This document shows, in pieces, positions 32,720-40,691 of a stretch of 49,626 nt of DNA. The position numbers were made by a program, and so were the translations under genes. The DNA is from an uncultured Lachnospiraceae bacterium. GTDB taxonomy: Bacteria > Bacillota > Clostridia > Lachnospirales > Lachnospiraceae. Below the pieces are notes generated by a model. The model was not told where the DNA came from. It did no database searches and saw only the letters and a program-made list of their open reading frames with translations. The stretch is from positions 1 through 49,626 of the forward strand of contig CAJUID010000025.1 in assembly GCA_910585905.1 (NCBI GenBank). Reading direction: 5' to 3'. Every line of letters begins with the position of its first letter. The first letter of the stretch is position 1.

Positions 32720-33532
32720 TTAATTTCCAAGTATGTACTTCTCAATTATATATGCCACGCCATCCTCGTCATTAGAATACGTCACATAGTCGGCCACTTC
32801 TTTTAGCTCATCCTGCGCATTCGCCATAGCCACGCCAAGACCTGCATACTCAACCATACTAATATCATTAAACCCATCCCCGCAGGCAATTACATTTTCC
32901 CGGCCAAGCCCTACCATCGCGCTCAGCCTTCCAAGTGATACTGCCTTGTCAATGCCAAGAGGCATCAGCTCAATATAAAATGGCTCCGAACGCCCGACGC
33001 TTATATATCCTTGAAATTTATCGGCAAAAATTTTAACGAATTTTAATGCTGTTTCCACTGGTGCTGTTCCCAGGCATTTATTCACCGGAGCCGTGATCTG
33101 CTCCAATGGATTTTGATAATGTACTATATCCATATGGTTTATAAAGGCTTCCAATTCCATAAACTCATCATTATGCATATTGGCAACAATGCCATTTTCA
33201 TTGTAAGTCATCATGCCAATTCCCAGTTCATCTGCCAAATGAAAAATTTCCGGCACGATCTTCTCAGGAAGATACTGTTCATTAAGCACCTCCCCGGTAC
33301 TACATTTTGTCACCTTTCCCCCGTTATAAGACAGTACATAACCATCATATTTGTGCAAATCAATACTCTCAGCCACCCGCAGTACGCCTGGTGTTGGCCT
33401 GCCAGATGCAAGCACCACGGTATGCCCCCGTTTCATCATTTCCGTCAAGACTTTCCTCGTGCGGGGCGTAACCTCCTTTTTACTGTTGGTCAGCGTCCCA
33501 TCCAAATCAAGTGCCAATAACTTTTTACTCAT
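32720..33532 (-). CDS. Cof-type HAD sugar-phosphatase-like hydrolase
   Basis: A 270-residue HAD IIB (Cof) phosphatase. Motif I is LALDLDGTLTNSKKE with the nucleophile Asp; motif II LASGRPTPG; motif III around GIDKAVSLGRL; motif IV IACGDGFNDISMVEYAG. A cap domain lies between II and III. Family members dephosphorylate sugar phosphates or flavin and pyridoxal phosphates; the substrate is not predictable. The ATG at 33532 follows GGAGGG, and the longer in-frame reading to 33628 overlaps the ABC gene end and is unlikely. It may be read from the exporter operon 82 bp upstream. Confidence 0.92.
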   Translation of the reverse strand: MSKKLLALDLDGTLTNSKKEVTPRTRKVLTEMMKRGHTVVLASGRPTPGVLRVAESIDLHKYDGYVLSYNGGKVTKCSTGEVLNEQYLPEKIVPEIFHLADELGIGMMTYNENGIVANMHNDEFMELEAFINHMDIVHYQNPLEQITAPVNKCLGTAPVETALKFVKIFADKFQGYISVGRSEPFYIELMPLGIDKAVSLGRLSAMVGLGRENVIACGDGFNDISMVEYAGLGVAMANAQDELKEVADYVTYSNDEDGVAYIIEKYILGN

Positions 33533-33614
33533 TTTTAATCCCTCCCTTTGTATTTCTATAATGCGCTTATTTTGCTGCCAAACATCTCTCTTTGAAATAT
33601 AGCCAAACGCCTGC

Positions 33615-35363
33615 TTACTCTGCTGCAAACTGGCTCATATAAAGATTCGTATAAAATCCCTCTCTTGCCAAAAGCTCCTCATGGCTGCCCTGCTCAATAA
33701 TTTTTCCATCCTTCATCACCAGAATAATATCGGCATTCTGTATCGTAGAAAGACGATGCGCAACTATAAAACTAGTCCTCCCCTCCATCAGTTTTTGGAA
33801 TGCACTCTGAATCTGCATTTCTGTTCGGGTATCAATAGAAGATGTAGCCTCATCCAAAATCAGAATCGATGGCCTGCACAAAATCACGCGCGCAATACAT
33901 AAAAGCTGCCGCTGCCCCTGGGACAGATTTTCTCCATTTTCCTTTACGATTGTATCATATCCCTGTGGCAGACGCCTAATAAAACTATGTGCATGCGATA
34001 ATTTCGCCGCCTCAATTGCCTCCTCCCTTGTGGCGTCCTTTCTTCCAAATAAAATATTTTCCAGAATAGTCCCATCTTTAAGCCATGTCTCCTGCAGCAC
34101 CATGCCGTACTGGCTGCGCAGGTTCTCTCTGGATAATTCCCTGATATCCTTTCCATCCATTTTAATGGCTCCGCGGTTTGCATCATAAAAGCGCATAATC
34201 AAGTTAATAATCGTAGTCTTCCCACATCCCGTAGGCCCTACAATTGCAACACGCTGCCCTGGTGTTACAGAAAGATTCAAATCCTGGATGAGCGGCCGGT
34301 CCTCCACATAAGAAAAATCAACATGCTCTATCTCCATTGCCCCGGTAGCATTATCCACCTTCTCTCTCGGCGGTATTTCTTCGATTTCTTCTTGCTCATC
34401 CATTAAATCAAATACTCTCCCGGCGCAGGTAATGGCATTTTGCAGTTCCGTAAGCACACCAGAAATCTCATTAAAAGGCTTCGTATACTGATTGGCATAG
34501 CTTAAAAATCTTGAAAGCTTACCAATGCTCAAATATCCGTTAATCGCAAAAAATGCTCCTGAAATACCAACACCAGCATACACCAGATTGTTGACAAACC
34601 TTGTTGCCGGATTTGTGATAGAGGAGAAAAATGTTGCGCGCAGAGAATACTTTTCCAGGCGCCGATTGATTGCATCAAAACGCTCCAAAGCTTTTTCCTC
34701 ATAACTGTAAGCCTGCACAACCTGCTGGTTTCCAACCATCTCGTCAATCAGACCTGTCTGCTCCCCTCTCGCCTCAGACTGCTTCTGAAACATTGAATGC
34801 GTCTTTCTTGCAATAAAAGCTGCTACAAACAGTGACAACGGCGTAACCAAAACTACAACTAATGTAATCCACACATTTGTCACCAACATAAAAAACAGTG
34901 TCCCAAGTATCGTTAAAATTCCAGTAAATGCCTGTGTAAAGCCCATCAGCAGACCATCCGCAAATTGGTCTACGTCCGCAATAATACGGCTGACCACATC
35001 CCCAGAAGAATGGCCATCCAGATATTTTAACGGAAGCTTTTGAATTTTATGAAAGGCATCCCTCCTAATATCGCGCACAACCATATAAGTAATTTTATTA
35101 TTTGCAGTATTCATAAGCCACTGAGCAATCCCAGTAATGGCAATGATGATTGCCATTTTCACTAAAAGCTCCTTCAAAATCCGAAAATTGACTCCCCCCT
35201 CTTCGACCATAGCATCGACTGCATCACCCGTCAAAATTGGCAGATACAGCGTCAACACAACCGTTACGCCTGCAAAAAACAGGGAAACAAGAATCAGCCA
35301 CCAGTATTTTCTGATATAACTCAGTATCTTATGAATAGTTTCTCTCTGACGATCTGGTTTCAT
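33615..35363 (-). CDS. ABC exporter half-transporter, subunit with complete ATPase motifs
   Basis: A 582-residue type IV ABC exporter with a six-helix membrane domain (about residues 15-310) and a C-terminal ATPase. Walker A VGPTGCGKTTI, Q-loop MVLQET, signature NLSQGQRQLL, Walker B ILILDEATSSID and switch VAHRLST are complete. Its ATG overlaps the stop of the partner gene as ATGA, so the two are coupled and form a heterodimer of the BmrCD/TM287-288 class. Such pumps export drugs, peptides or lipids. The ribosome site AAGGAGGG supports the start. Confidence 0.95.
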   Translation of the reverse strand: MKPDRQRETIHKILSYIRKYWWLILVSLFFAGVTVVLTLYLPILTGDAVDAMVEEGGVNFRILKELLVKMAIIIAITGIAQWLMNTANNKITYMVVRDIRRDAFHKIQKLPLKYLDGHSSGDVVSRIIADVDQFADGLLMGFTQAFTGILTILGTLFFMLVTNVWITLVVVLVTPLSLFVAAFIARKTHSMFQKQSEARGEQTGLIDEMVGNQQVVQAYSYEEKALERFDAINRRLEKYSLRATFFSSITNPATRFVNNLVYAGVGISGAFFAINGYLSIGKLSRFLSYANQYTKPFNEISGVLTELQNAITCAGRVFDLMDEQEEIEEIPPREKVDNATGAMEIEHVDFSYVEDRPLIQDLNLSVTPGQRVAIVGPTGCGKTTIINLIMRFYDANRGAIKMDGKDIRELSRENLRSQYGMVLQETWLKDGTILENILFGRKDATREEAIEAAKLSHAHSFIRRLPQGYDTIVKENGENLSQGQRQLLCIARVILCRPSILILDEATSSIDTRTEMQIQSAFQKLMEGRTSFIVAHRLSTIQNADIILVMKDGKIIEQGSHEELLAREGFYTNLYMSQFAAE

Positions 35364-37102
35364 TCTACTTTTCCCTCCTTTTTCTGATACTGGGAATAAT
35401 GAATTTCCGCATAAACCTGACAATTTTCCAGCAATTCATTATGTGTCCCCATTCCAATGACTTCTCCATCTTCTAATACAATAATCTTATCCGCATGACG
35501 GATAGATGATGTCCTTTGGGAAACCATAAAAATAGTTGGGTGATACGAAAGCTTTTTTAGCCCACTCCTAAGTTTCGCATCCGTTGCATAATCCAGAGCA
35601 GAGGTACTATCATCAAAAATCAAAATTTCCGGCTTACGGATTAAAGCTCTTGCAATTGTAAGCCTTTGTTTCTGCCCGCCGGAAAGGTTTCTACCACCCT
35701 GCTCCACAAAAGATTCCATCCCGTCCTCTTTCTTCTCTACAAACTCCATAGACTGAGACAGCTCCAACGCCTCCCTAAGCTCTTCATCTGTCGCATCTTC
35801 ATTGCCCCAGAGTAGATTCTCTCGGATTGTCCCCTTAAAGAGAACCGCTTTCTGCATTACGATCCCAATCCGGTCTCTCAGTTCTTTGAGCGAATAACTT
35901 CGGACATCCTGCCCGTCCACTTTTACACAGCCCTCCGAAACATCATAAAAACGAGGAATTAAATTTACTAGTGTACTTTTTCCCGAACCGGTTCCGCCGA
36001 TAATTCCAATCGTATCTCCTGGCTCCGCCACAAAATTAACTCCGGCAACGGATGGCTCTTGGGAACCCTGGTAACACATCGAAACTCCCTCAAAAACAAC
36101 CTGCCCCTTTTTCTTTTCTCCTACACTAGGCACATTGAACATCTCTTGAATCCCAAGAGATGAATTTACATCCATCACACTTTCAACACGCGCCGCACAT
36201 GCCAGCGCTTTATTAGATAATACAATGGTATTTGCCAGTTTTATTAATTCCACTAATATCTGCGATAGGTAATTTATTAGTGCTATCACTTCACCAGATG
36301 TCAGCGAGCCAGCATCAATCCTCACACCACTAACCCACAGCAGGACAATCAGCGCCCCATTTATCATTACATAAGTCACCGGGTTTGTCAGCGCCGAAAT
36401 CCTCCCCACAAACAGCTGCGACTTCGCAAGAAAATCATTTTCCTCACAAAATTGTTCCTCTTCCTCCGCCTCCCTGTGGAACGCCCGGATTACCCGGATA
36501 CCGGTCAAATTTTCACGGGTGCTTCCAAGCACTCTGTCCAGCGCCCCCTGCACCTTCTTGTAGAGCGGCATACTGACCCCCATAATCCCAAATATAACAA
36601 GAGCCAGCATCGGTATTACAATAGCGAATACAAGCGCCGCTTGTAGATTAATAAAGAATGCCAGTATCATCGCTCCAAATACAATAAACGGCGAACGCAG
36701 AAACAAACGCAGCGCCATATTCACACCTGACTGCACCTGATTAATATCACTAGTCATGCGCGTAATCAGCGTTGAAGTTCCTATCTGGTCAATTTCCGAA
36801 AATGATAGTTGTTCAATATGGCTAAACAGGGCATGCCGCAAATTTGCTGCAAACCCAACAGCGGCTTTCGCCGCAAAAAACTGCGCCGTAATCGAACAAA
36901 CCAGCCCAATCAATGCTAAAAGCAGCAGGACACCGCCATATCGAATGACATAGCTTTTGTCCTGGTTCGCAATACCATAGTCAATAATGGCCGCTGTTAC
37001 CAGAGGCACCGTCAGGTCAAAACCTGCCTCAAGCAACTTAAAAAGAGGCCCCAGCACACATTCTTTTTTGTAGTTCTTCATGTAAACCAGTAACTTTTTC
37101 AT
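35360..37102 (-). CDS. ABC exporter half-transporter, subunit with degenerate Walker B
   Basis: A 580-residue partner of the preceding transporter, with six membrane helices followed by an ATPase. Walker A is GGTGSGKSTL, signature NLSGGQKQRL. Walker B reads ILIFDDSTSALD, so the catalytic Glu is replaced by Asp; the switch is VSQRTSSI instead of a His switch. One degenerate site is typical of heterodimeric exporters. The ATG at 37102 (MKKLLVYM) has GGAG six bases upstream; ATGs at 37114 and 37135 are alternatives. It is the first gene of the pair and is preceded by a bidirectional terminator. No regulator is adjacent. Confidence 0.94.
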   Translation of the reverse strand: MKKLLVYMKNYKKECVLGPLFKLLEAGFDLTVPLVTAAIIDYGIANQDKSYVIRYGGVLLLLALIGLVCSITAQFFAAKAAVGFAANLRHALFSHIEQLSFSEIDQIGTSTLITRMTSDINQVQSGVNMALRLFLRSPFIVFGAMILAFFINLQAALVFAIVIPMLALVIFGIMGVSMPLYKKVQGALDRVLGSTRENLTGIRVIRAFHREAEEEEQFCEENDFLAKSQLFVGRISALTNPVTYVMINGALIVLLWVSGVRIDAGSLTSGEVIALINYLSQILVELIKLANTIVLSNKALACAARVESVMDVNSSLGIQEMFNVPSVGEKKKGQVVFEGVSMCYQGSQEPSVAGVNFVAEPGDTIGIIGGTGSGKSTLVNLIPRFYDVSEGCVKVDGQDVRSYSLKELRDRIGIVMQKAVLFKGTIRENLLWGNEDATDEELREALELSQSMEFVEKKEDGMESFVEQGGRNLSGGQKQRLTIARALIRKPEILIFDDSTSALDYATDAKLRSGLKKLSYHPTIFMVSQRTSSIRHADKIIVLEDGEVIGMGTHNELLENCQVYAEIHYSQYQKKEGKVE

Positions 37103-37173
37103 TGCTTTCTCCATTCCTAATTCTATATTTACCATAAAAATCCTATACTATTCTACCACACCCGTCAAGTACG

Positions 37174-37209
37174 AAAAAACGGTATAGCCACAAATGGCTA
37201 TACCGTTTT
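37174..37209. terminator. bidirectional terminator overlapping the methyltransferase stop
   Basis: A perfect 15-bp stem (37176-37190 and 37195-37209), AAAACGGTATAGCCA with loop CAAA, separates the methyltransferase and exporter genes. The methyltransferase stop codon lies inside the stem. The minus-strand tail is TTTTTTCG. Confidence 0.85.
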
Positions 37210-38349
37210 ACGTTTCGGGGGTTTTGGCCCCATATACTGATAAAAATAAGTTTTTAACATACCATTATAAATTTTGCGGTTTTTGTCTGCCTTTTTACCA
37301 ATATAACGCTCGGCATCTTCGTAGGCAGTAATCAAATACATAGACCAACTATCTAGGCCGCGGTATGCCTGCCCGATTTCACGGTACAGTGCCGGCATAT
37401 CCTCCGTATCCTCCAACCGAAGGCCATATGGTGGATTCGTAATAATAAAACCATATTTTTTGCGGTGGCTCAAATCCTTAATTGGACGCTGCTGGAAATG
37501 AATCAAGTGATCCACCTCCGCCATCCGGGCATTTTCCATAGCAGACTTAATCGCATCCCTGCTAATATCATAGCCCTGTATATCCATATCGCAATCTCTG
37601 TCCACCAAATCTTCTGCTTCATCCACAGCATCATACCATTCCTTTTTGGAAACTAGATGTGTCCAGGATTCTGCTGTAAATGACCGATTCATACCTGGGG
37701 CAATATTGGCGCCAATCATAGCGGCTTCAATCGGGAAAGTCCCACCGCCGCAGAATGGATCAACCAAAATGCGGTTTTTGTTCCACGGTGTCAGAAGAAT
37801 CAAAGCAGCCGCAAGCGTCTCTGTAATAGGCGCTTTCACTGTAGACTGACGATAGCCTCTTTTATGAAGAGAATCTCCAGATGTGTCCAAGCCAATCACA
37901 ACCTCATCTTTCATAATCGTGACGCGTATCGGGAATTCAGCACCGTCTTCCTGAAACCAATTAAGGTTATAACTTGCTTTCATACGCTCCACCATAGCTT
38001 TTTTCATAATAGACTGTATATCAGATGGACTAAAAAGCTTACTTTTAATCGAAGTAGCTTTTGTTACCCAGAACCTGCCGTTTTCTGGTATATACTGTTC
38101 CCAGGGGATGGATTTTGTCCCCTCAAATAATTCATCAAAAGTAGTAGCATGAAAGCTTCCAACTTTTAACAGGATGCGTTCAGTTGTCCTCAAAAAAATA
38201 TTTGCCCTGCAGATAGCATCACTGTCACCAAAAAAAGTGATCTTTCCGTCCTCCACTTTTATAATCTCATATCCCAGATGGAGGATTTCTTTTTTTAATA
38301 CAGCCTCCAAGCCAAAATGGCATGGGGCAATAAATTCATATTTCCCCAA
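37198..38349 (-). CDS. THUMP-domain class I SAM-dependent RNA methyltransferase
   Basis: A 383-residue RNA base methyltransferase related to the N-terminal part of RlmL (YpsC type), acting on 23S rRNA guanine N2 or tRNA. A THUMP domain (about residues 45-155) includes IFLRTTERILLKVG. The methyltransferase domain has DPFCGGGTFPIEAAMIG, NIAPG, the DI-GYDIS segment and the catalytic NPPYGLRL. The start is TTG at 38349, six bases after GGGGG. A Lys/Arg-rich tail ends within the terminator. The substrate is inferred from the family, not seen. Confidence 0.9.
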   Translation of the reverse strand: MGKYEFIAPCHFGLEAVLKKEILHLGYEIIKVEDGKITFFGDSDAICRANIFLRTTERILLKVGSFHATTFDELFEGTKSIPWEQYIPENGRFWVTKATSIKSKLFSPSDIQSIMKKAMVERMKASYNLNWFQEDGAEFPIRVTIMKDEVVIGLDTSGDSLHKRGYRQSTVKAPITETLAAALILLTPWNKNRILVDPFCGGGTFPIEAAMIGANIAPGMNRSFTAESWTHLVSKKEWYDAVDEAEDLVDRDCDMDIQGYDISRDAIKSAMENARMAEVDHLIHFQQRPIKDLSHRKKYGFIITNPPYGLRLEDTEDMPALYREIGQAYRGLDSWSMYLITAYEDAERYIGKKADKNRKIYNGMLKTYFYQYMGPKPPKRKTV

Positions 38350-38393
38350 ATTTTTCCCCCTTCAATGTACATCGGTGAATCCAGTACCCTTTT

Positions 38394-38741
38394 CTACTTT
38401 TCTGACATTGCATACAAAAACTCTACAATCTGCTTAATATTCTCCATAGTATCTCTCTGATAAATAGTTTCCTTTTCCAGTTCATGGGAAACATTATTTA
38501 CTGTAAATGCAGTATTTAATAAATCCTGAAGCAGCTTCTTAATAAGCTCCATTATACATTCTTGGCCTGGTTCTGAACAATTCACTAATTCATCTGCACA
38601 TTGCCTGATTTCATCAATACCAGATACAAGCTTATCTGTTATATTAATGGCATCCAGCGACATCTGCTCAAGGGAGTCCAGAGAATTCTCCATACGTTTT
38701 AGCACTGTTACCGTTGCTTGCTCTGTCTGTCTCAGTTCCAA
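38394..38741 (-). CDS. small helical protein of unknown function
   Basis: A 115-residue protein, almost wholly alpha-helical by composition with regular hydrophobic spacing (LEQMSLDAINITDKLVSGI, LLNTAFTVNNVSHELEKE), suggesting a coiled-coil or four-helix bundle. The start is TTG directly after the radA stop, with GGGGGTG inside the radA end as the ribosome site, so it is translationally coupled to radA. It resembles short chemotaxis-accessory or bundle proteins only in character. I do not recognise the family. Confidence 0.6.
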   Translation of the reverse strand: MELRQTEQATVTVLKRMENSLDSLEQMSLDAINITDKLVSGIDEIRQCADELVNCSEPGQECIMELIKKLLQDLLNTAFTVNNVSHELEKETIYQRDTMENIKQIVEFLYAMSEK

Positions 38742-40115
38742 TTACAACACCCCCAATATTTCGTGAATCGTCTGAATGCCAATTAACTGCATTCCATTCA
38801 ACATTTCTGTTGAAATTTCCAGCTGCTTTTTGTTAACCTGAGGTAAAATGCAGCGGCGAAAGCCAAGCTTAGCAGCTTCTAACACTCTCTGCTCCGCCAT
38901 ATTCACAGCCCTTACCTCCCCAACCAGACCGACTTCACCAAAACAGATTGTTCTGCTGTCAAGTGCCAGATTGCGGTAGCTGGACAAAAGCGCTGCAATA
39001 ATCCCCAAATCCAACGCCGGCTCATTAATGCGCATCCCCCCGGCAACATTTATGTAGGCATCACAGTCCCCCAATCTGATCCCTAATCGCTTTTCTATCA
39101 CTGCCATCAATAAATTCACACGGTTATAATCGGTCCCGGCTGCCGTACGCCTCGGCATATTAAAATTGGTCTGACAGACAAGCGCCTGTACCTCTACCAA
39201 TATTGGACGTGTCCCCTCCATAGAACAGGCAACCACAGAACCTGGCTCGTTTTCCGGCTTGCCCTGCAGCATATATTCCGAAGGATTGGCAACCTCGGTA
39301 AGACCGTTGCCCCGCATTTCAAAAACACCGATTTCATTTGTAGAGCCAAAACGGTTTTTTACACCGCGCAGAAAACGGTAAGAGGCACTTCCATCCCCCT
39401 CAAAATATAGCACCGTATCTACCATATGCTCTAACACTCTCGGCCCAGCCACAACACCTTCTTTTGTCACATGACCCACAACAAAAACAGATATTGCCAG
39501 CTCCTTTGCCAGACGCATTAATGTGCTTGTAGTCTCTCTTACCTGGCTGACACTTCCTGGAGCCGAACCGACCTCCTCACGGTACATGGTCTGTATGGAA
39601 TCAATAATGACGACATCTGGCTTTCGCTCTGTGACAATCTCTACCACAATATCCAAATCTGTCTCACTTAAAAGCAACAGCTCTTTTTCAAATTTCCCCA
39701 AACGGTCAGCCCGCATCTTTATCTGCTTAATGGACTCCTCACCAGAGACGTAAAGGACATTTTTGCCAATTGCAGCCAGTTTCCGGCACATCTGCAAAAG
39801 TAATGTTGACTTTCCTATGCCCGGATCGCCGCCTACCAGGACAAGCGAACCAGTTACAATCCCTCCGCCTAACACCCTGTCAAACTCTCCGATTCCGGTT
39901 AGAGTCCTCTCTTCCTCCGTAATACTAACCTCTGAAAGCTTTGATGGTTCTTTTTTTCTGATTCCCAGCCGCTCTTTTCCCACTGACGATTTGACTACTG
40001 GTTCCTCCACAAAAGTGTTCCATTCATGGCAGCTGGGGCATTGCCCCAGCCATTTCACACTTTCAAAGCCGCAATCCTTGCAGAAAAAAGCAGTTTTATT
40101 CTTTCCCTTGGCCAT
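38742..40115 (-). CDS. radA: DNA repair protein RadA (Sms)
   Basis: RadA is a hexameric helicase that promotes branch migration in recombination. The 457-residue protein has a four-cysteine zinc finger (CKDCGFESVKWLGQCPSC), Walker A GGDPGIGKSTLLL, the RadA motif VKNRFGST, and a Lon-protease-like C-terminal domain (NVAGGMRINEPALDLG). The ATG lies three bases after the stop of the small gene at 40119. The clpC-radA neighbourhood matches the clpC operon of Bacillus. In that operon disA follows radA, but here a small helical protein follows. Confidence 0.96.
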   Translation of the reverse strand: MAKGKNKTAFFCKDCGFESVKWLGQCPSCHEWNTFVEEPVVKSSVGKERLGIRKKEPSKLSEVSITEEERTLTGIGEFDRVLGGGIVTGSLVLVGGDPGIGKSTLLLQMCRKLAAIGKNVLYVSGEESIKQIKMRADRLGKFEKELLLLSETDLDIVVEIVTERKPDVVIIDSIQTMYREEVGSAPGSVSQVRETTSTLMRLAKELAISVFVVGHVTKEGVVAGPRVLEHMVDTVLYFEGDGSASYRFLRGVKNRFGSTNEIGVFEMRGNGLTEVANPSEYMLQGKPENEPGSVVACSMEGTRPILVEVQALVCQTNFNMPRRTAAGTDYNRVNLLMAVIEKRLGIRLGDCDAYINVAGGMRINEPALDLGIIAALLSSYRNLALDSRTICFGEVGLVGEVRAVNMAEQRVLEAAKLGFRRCILPQVNKKQLEISTEMLNGMQLIGIQTIHEILGVL

Positions 40116-40118
40116 AAA

Positions 40119-40532
40119 CTACAGTGTTACCACACGAATCTGATATGTTTGTCCCGGATTAATCTCAATACTAAGTACCAGTTTACCGCCAAGATTAGTC
40201 TTCATCTTTCCGATATTCGTTCCATCCACATAAACTTTGTACTCTGTTTCCGGCTCAAGCTCCAATGTAATGGAAGCATCTTCAAGCCCCTCCACAGAAA
40301 ATACAGTTTCATCATCCGTCACCTTCAAACCAGTTACAACAGTTCCCGGCACAGACTCATAGACAAACAGGCCGTTCTTTTCAAGTTTTGTGATTTCTTT
40401 AAATGTCTTTACTTTATAAAGATCACCTTCAAACTCAAAATCAGACAACTTCTGTTTTGTATCAAACTCATAGTTCCCAAAGCTTAATGTTCCATCACTT
40501 TCCTTGCGGATTAACTCTTTAATGACTGCCAT
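40119..40532 (-). CDS. conserved small beta-rich protein, function unknown
   Basis: A 137-residue soluble protein without signal or membrane segment. Beta strands dominate: GTLSFGNYEFD, FEFEGDLYKVKTF, FVYESVPGTVV, and a C-terminal Ig-like stretch (ITLELEPETEYKVYV, GGKLVLSIEI). I recall close Lachnospiraceae relatives sometimes annotated as endosialidase, but no catalytic feature supports that and the protein is far too short. The ATG at 40532 follows GGAGGA. It lies between clpC and radA, so a link to protein quality control is possible. Confidence 0.7.
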   Translation of the reverse strand: MAVIKELIRKESDGTLSFGNYEFDTKQKLSDFEFEGDLYKVKTFKEITKLEKNGLFVYESVPGTVVTGLKVTDDETVFSVEGLEDASITLELEPETEYKVYVDGTNIGKMKTNLGGKLVLSIEINPGQTYQIRVVTL

Positions 40533-40691
40533 GACTCGATCCTCCTGTGTTTACTATTGACGCACCTGCAACTACGAAAGCAGAACCACAATCCCCACAG
40601 CAGGCTGCGGGGATACCAGCCCGGCTTCCAGTATCTCTCTTTACTGATATTTCAACTACATGATATCATATTTTTGACAAATTTTCCAGCA

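Noticed and set aside
33533..33628. N-terminal extension of the Cof-type phosphatase
   Set aside because: The catalytic LALDLDG motif begins just after the ATG at 33532, which has a strong ribosome site.
35360..37102. Inactivating mutation in the exporter subunit (Walker B Asp for Glu, no switch His)
   Set aside because: One degenerate ATPase site is normal in heterodimeric exporters, and the partner subunit is complete.
40119..40532. Endosialidase annotation recalled for relatives of this small protein
   Set aside because: It is 137 residues long, has no signal peptide and no sialidase motif; the label would be misleading.
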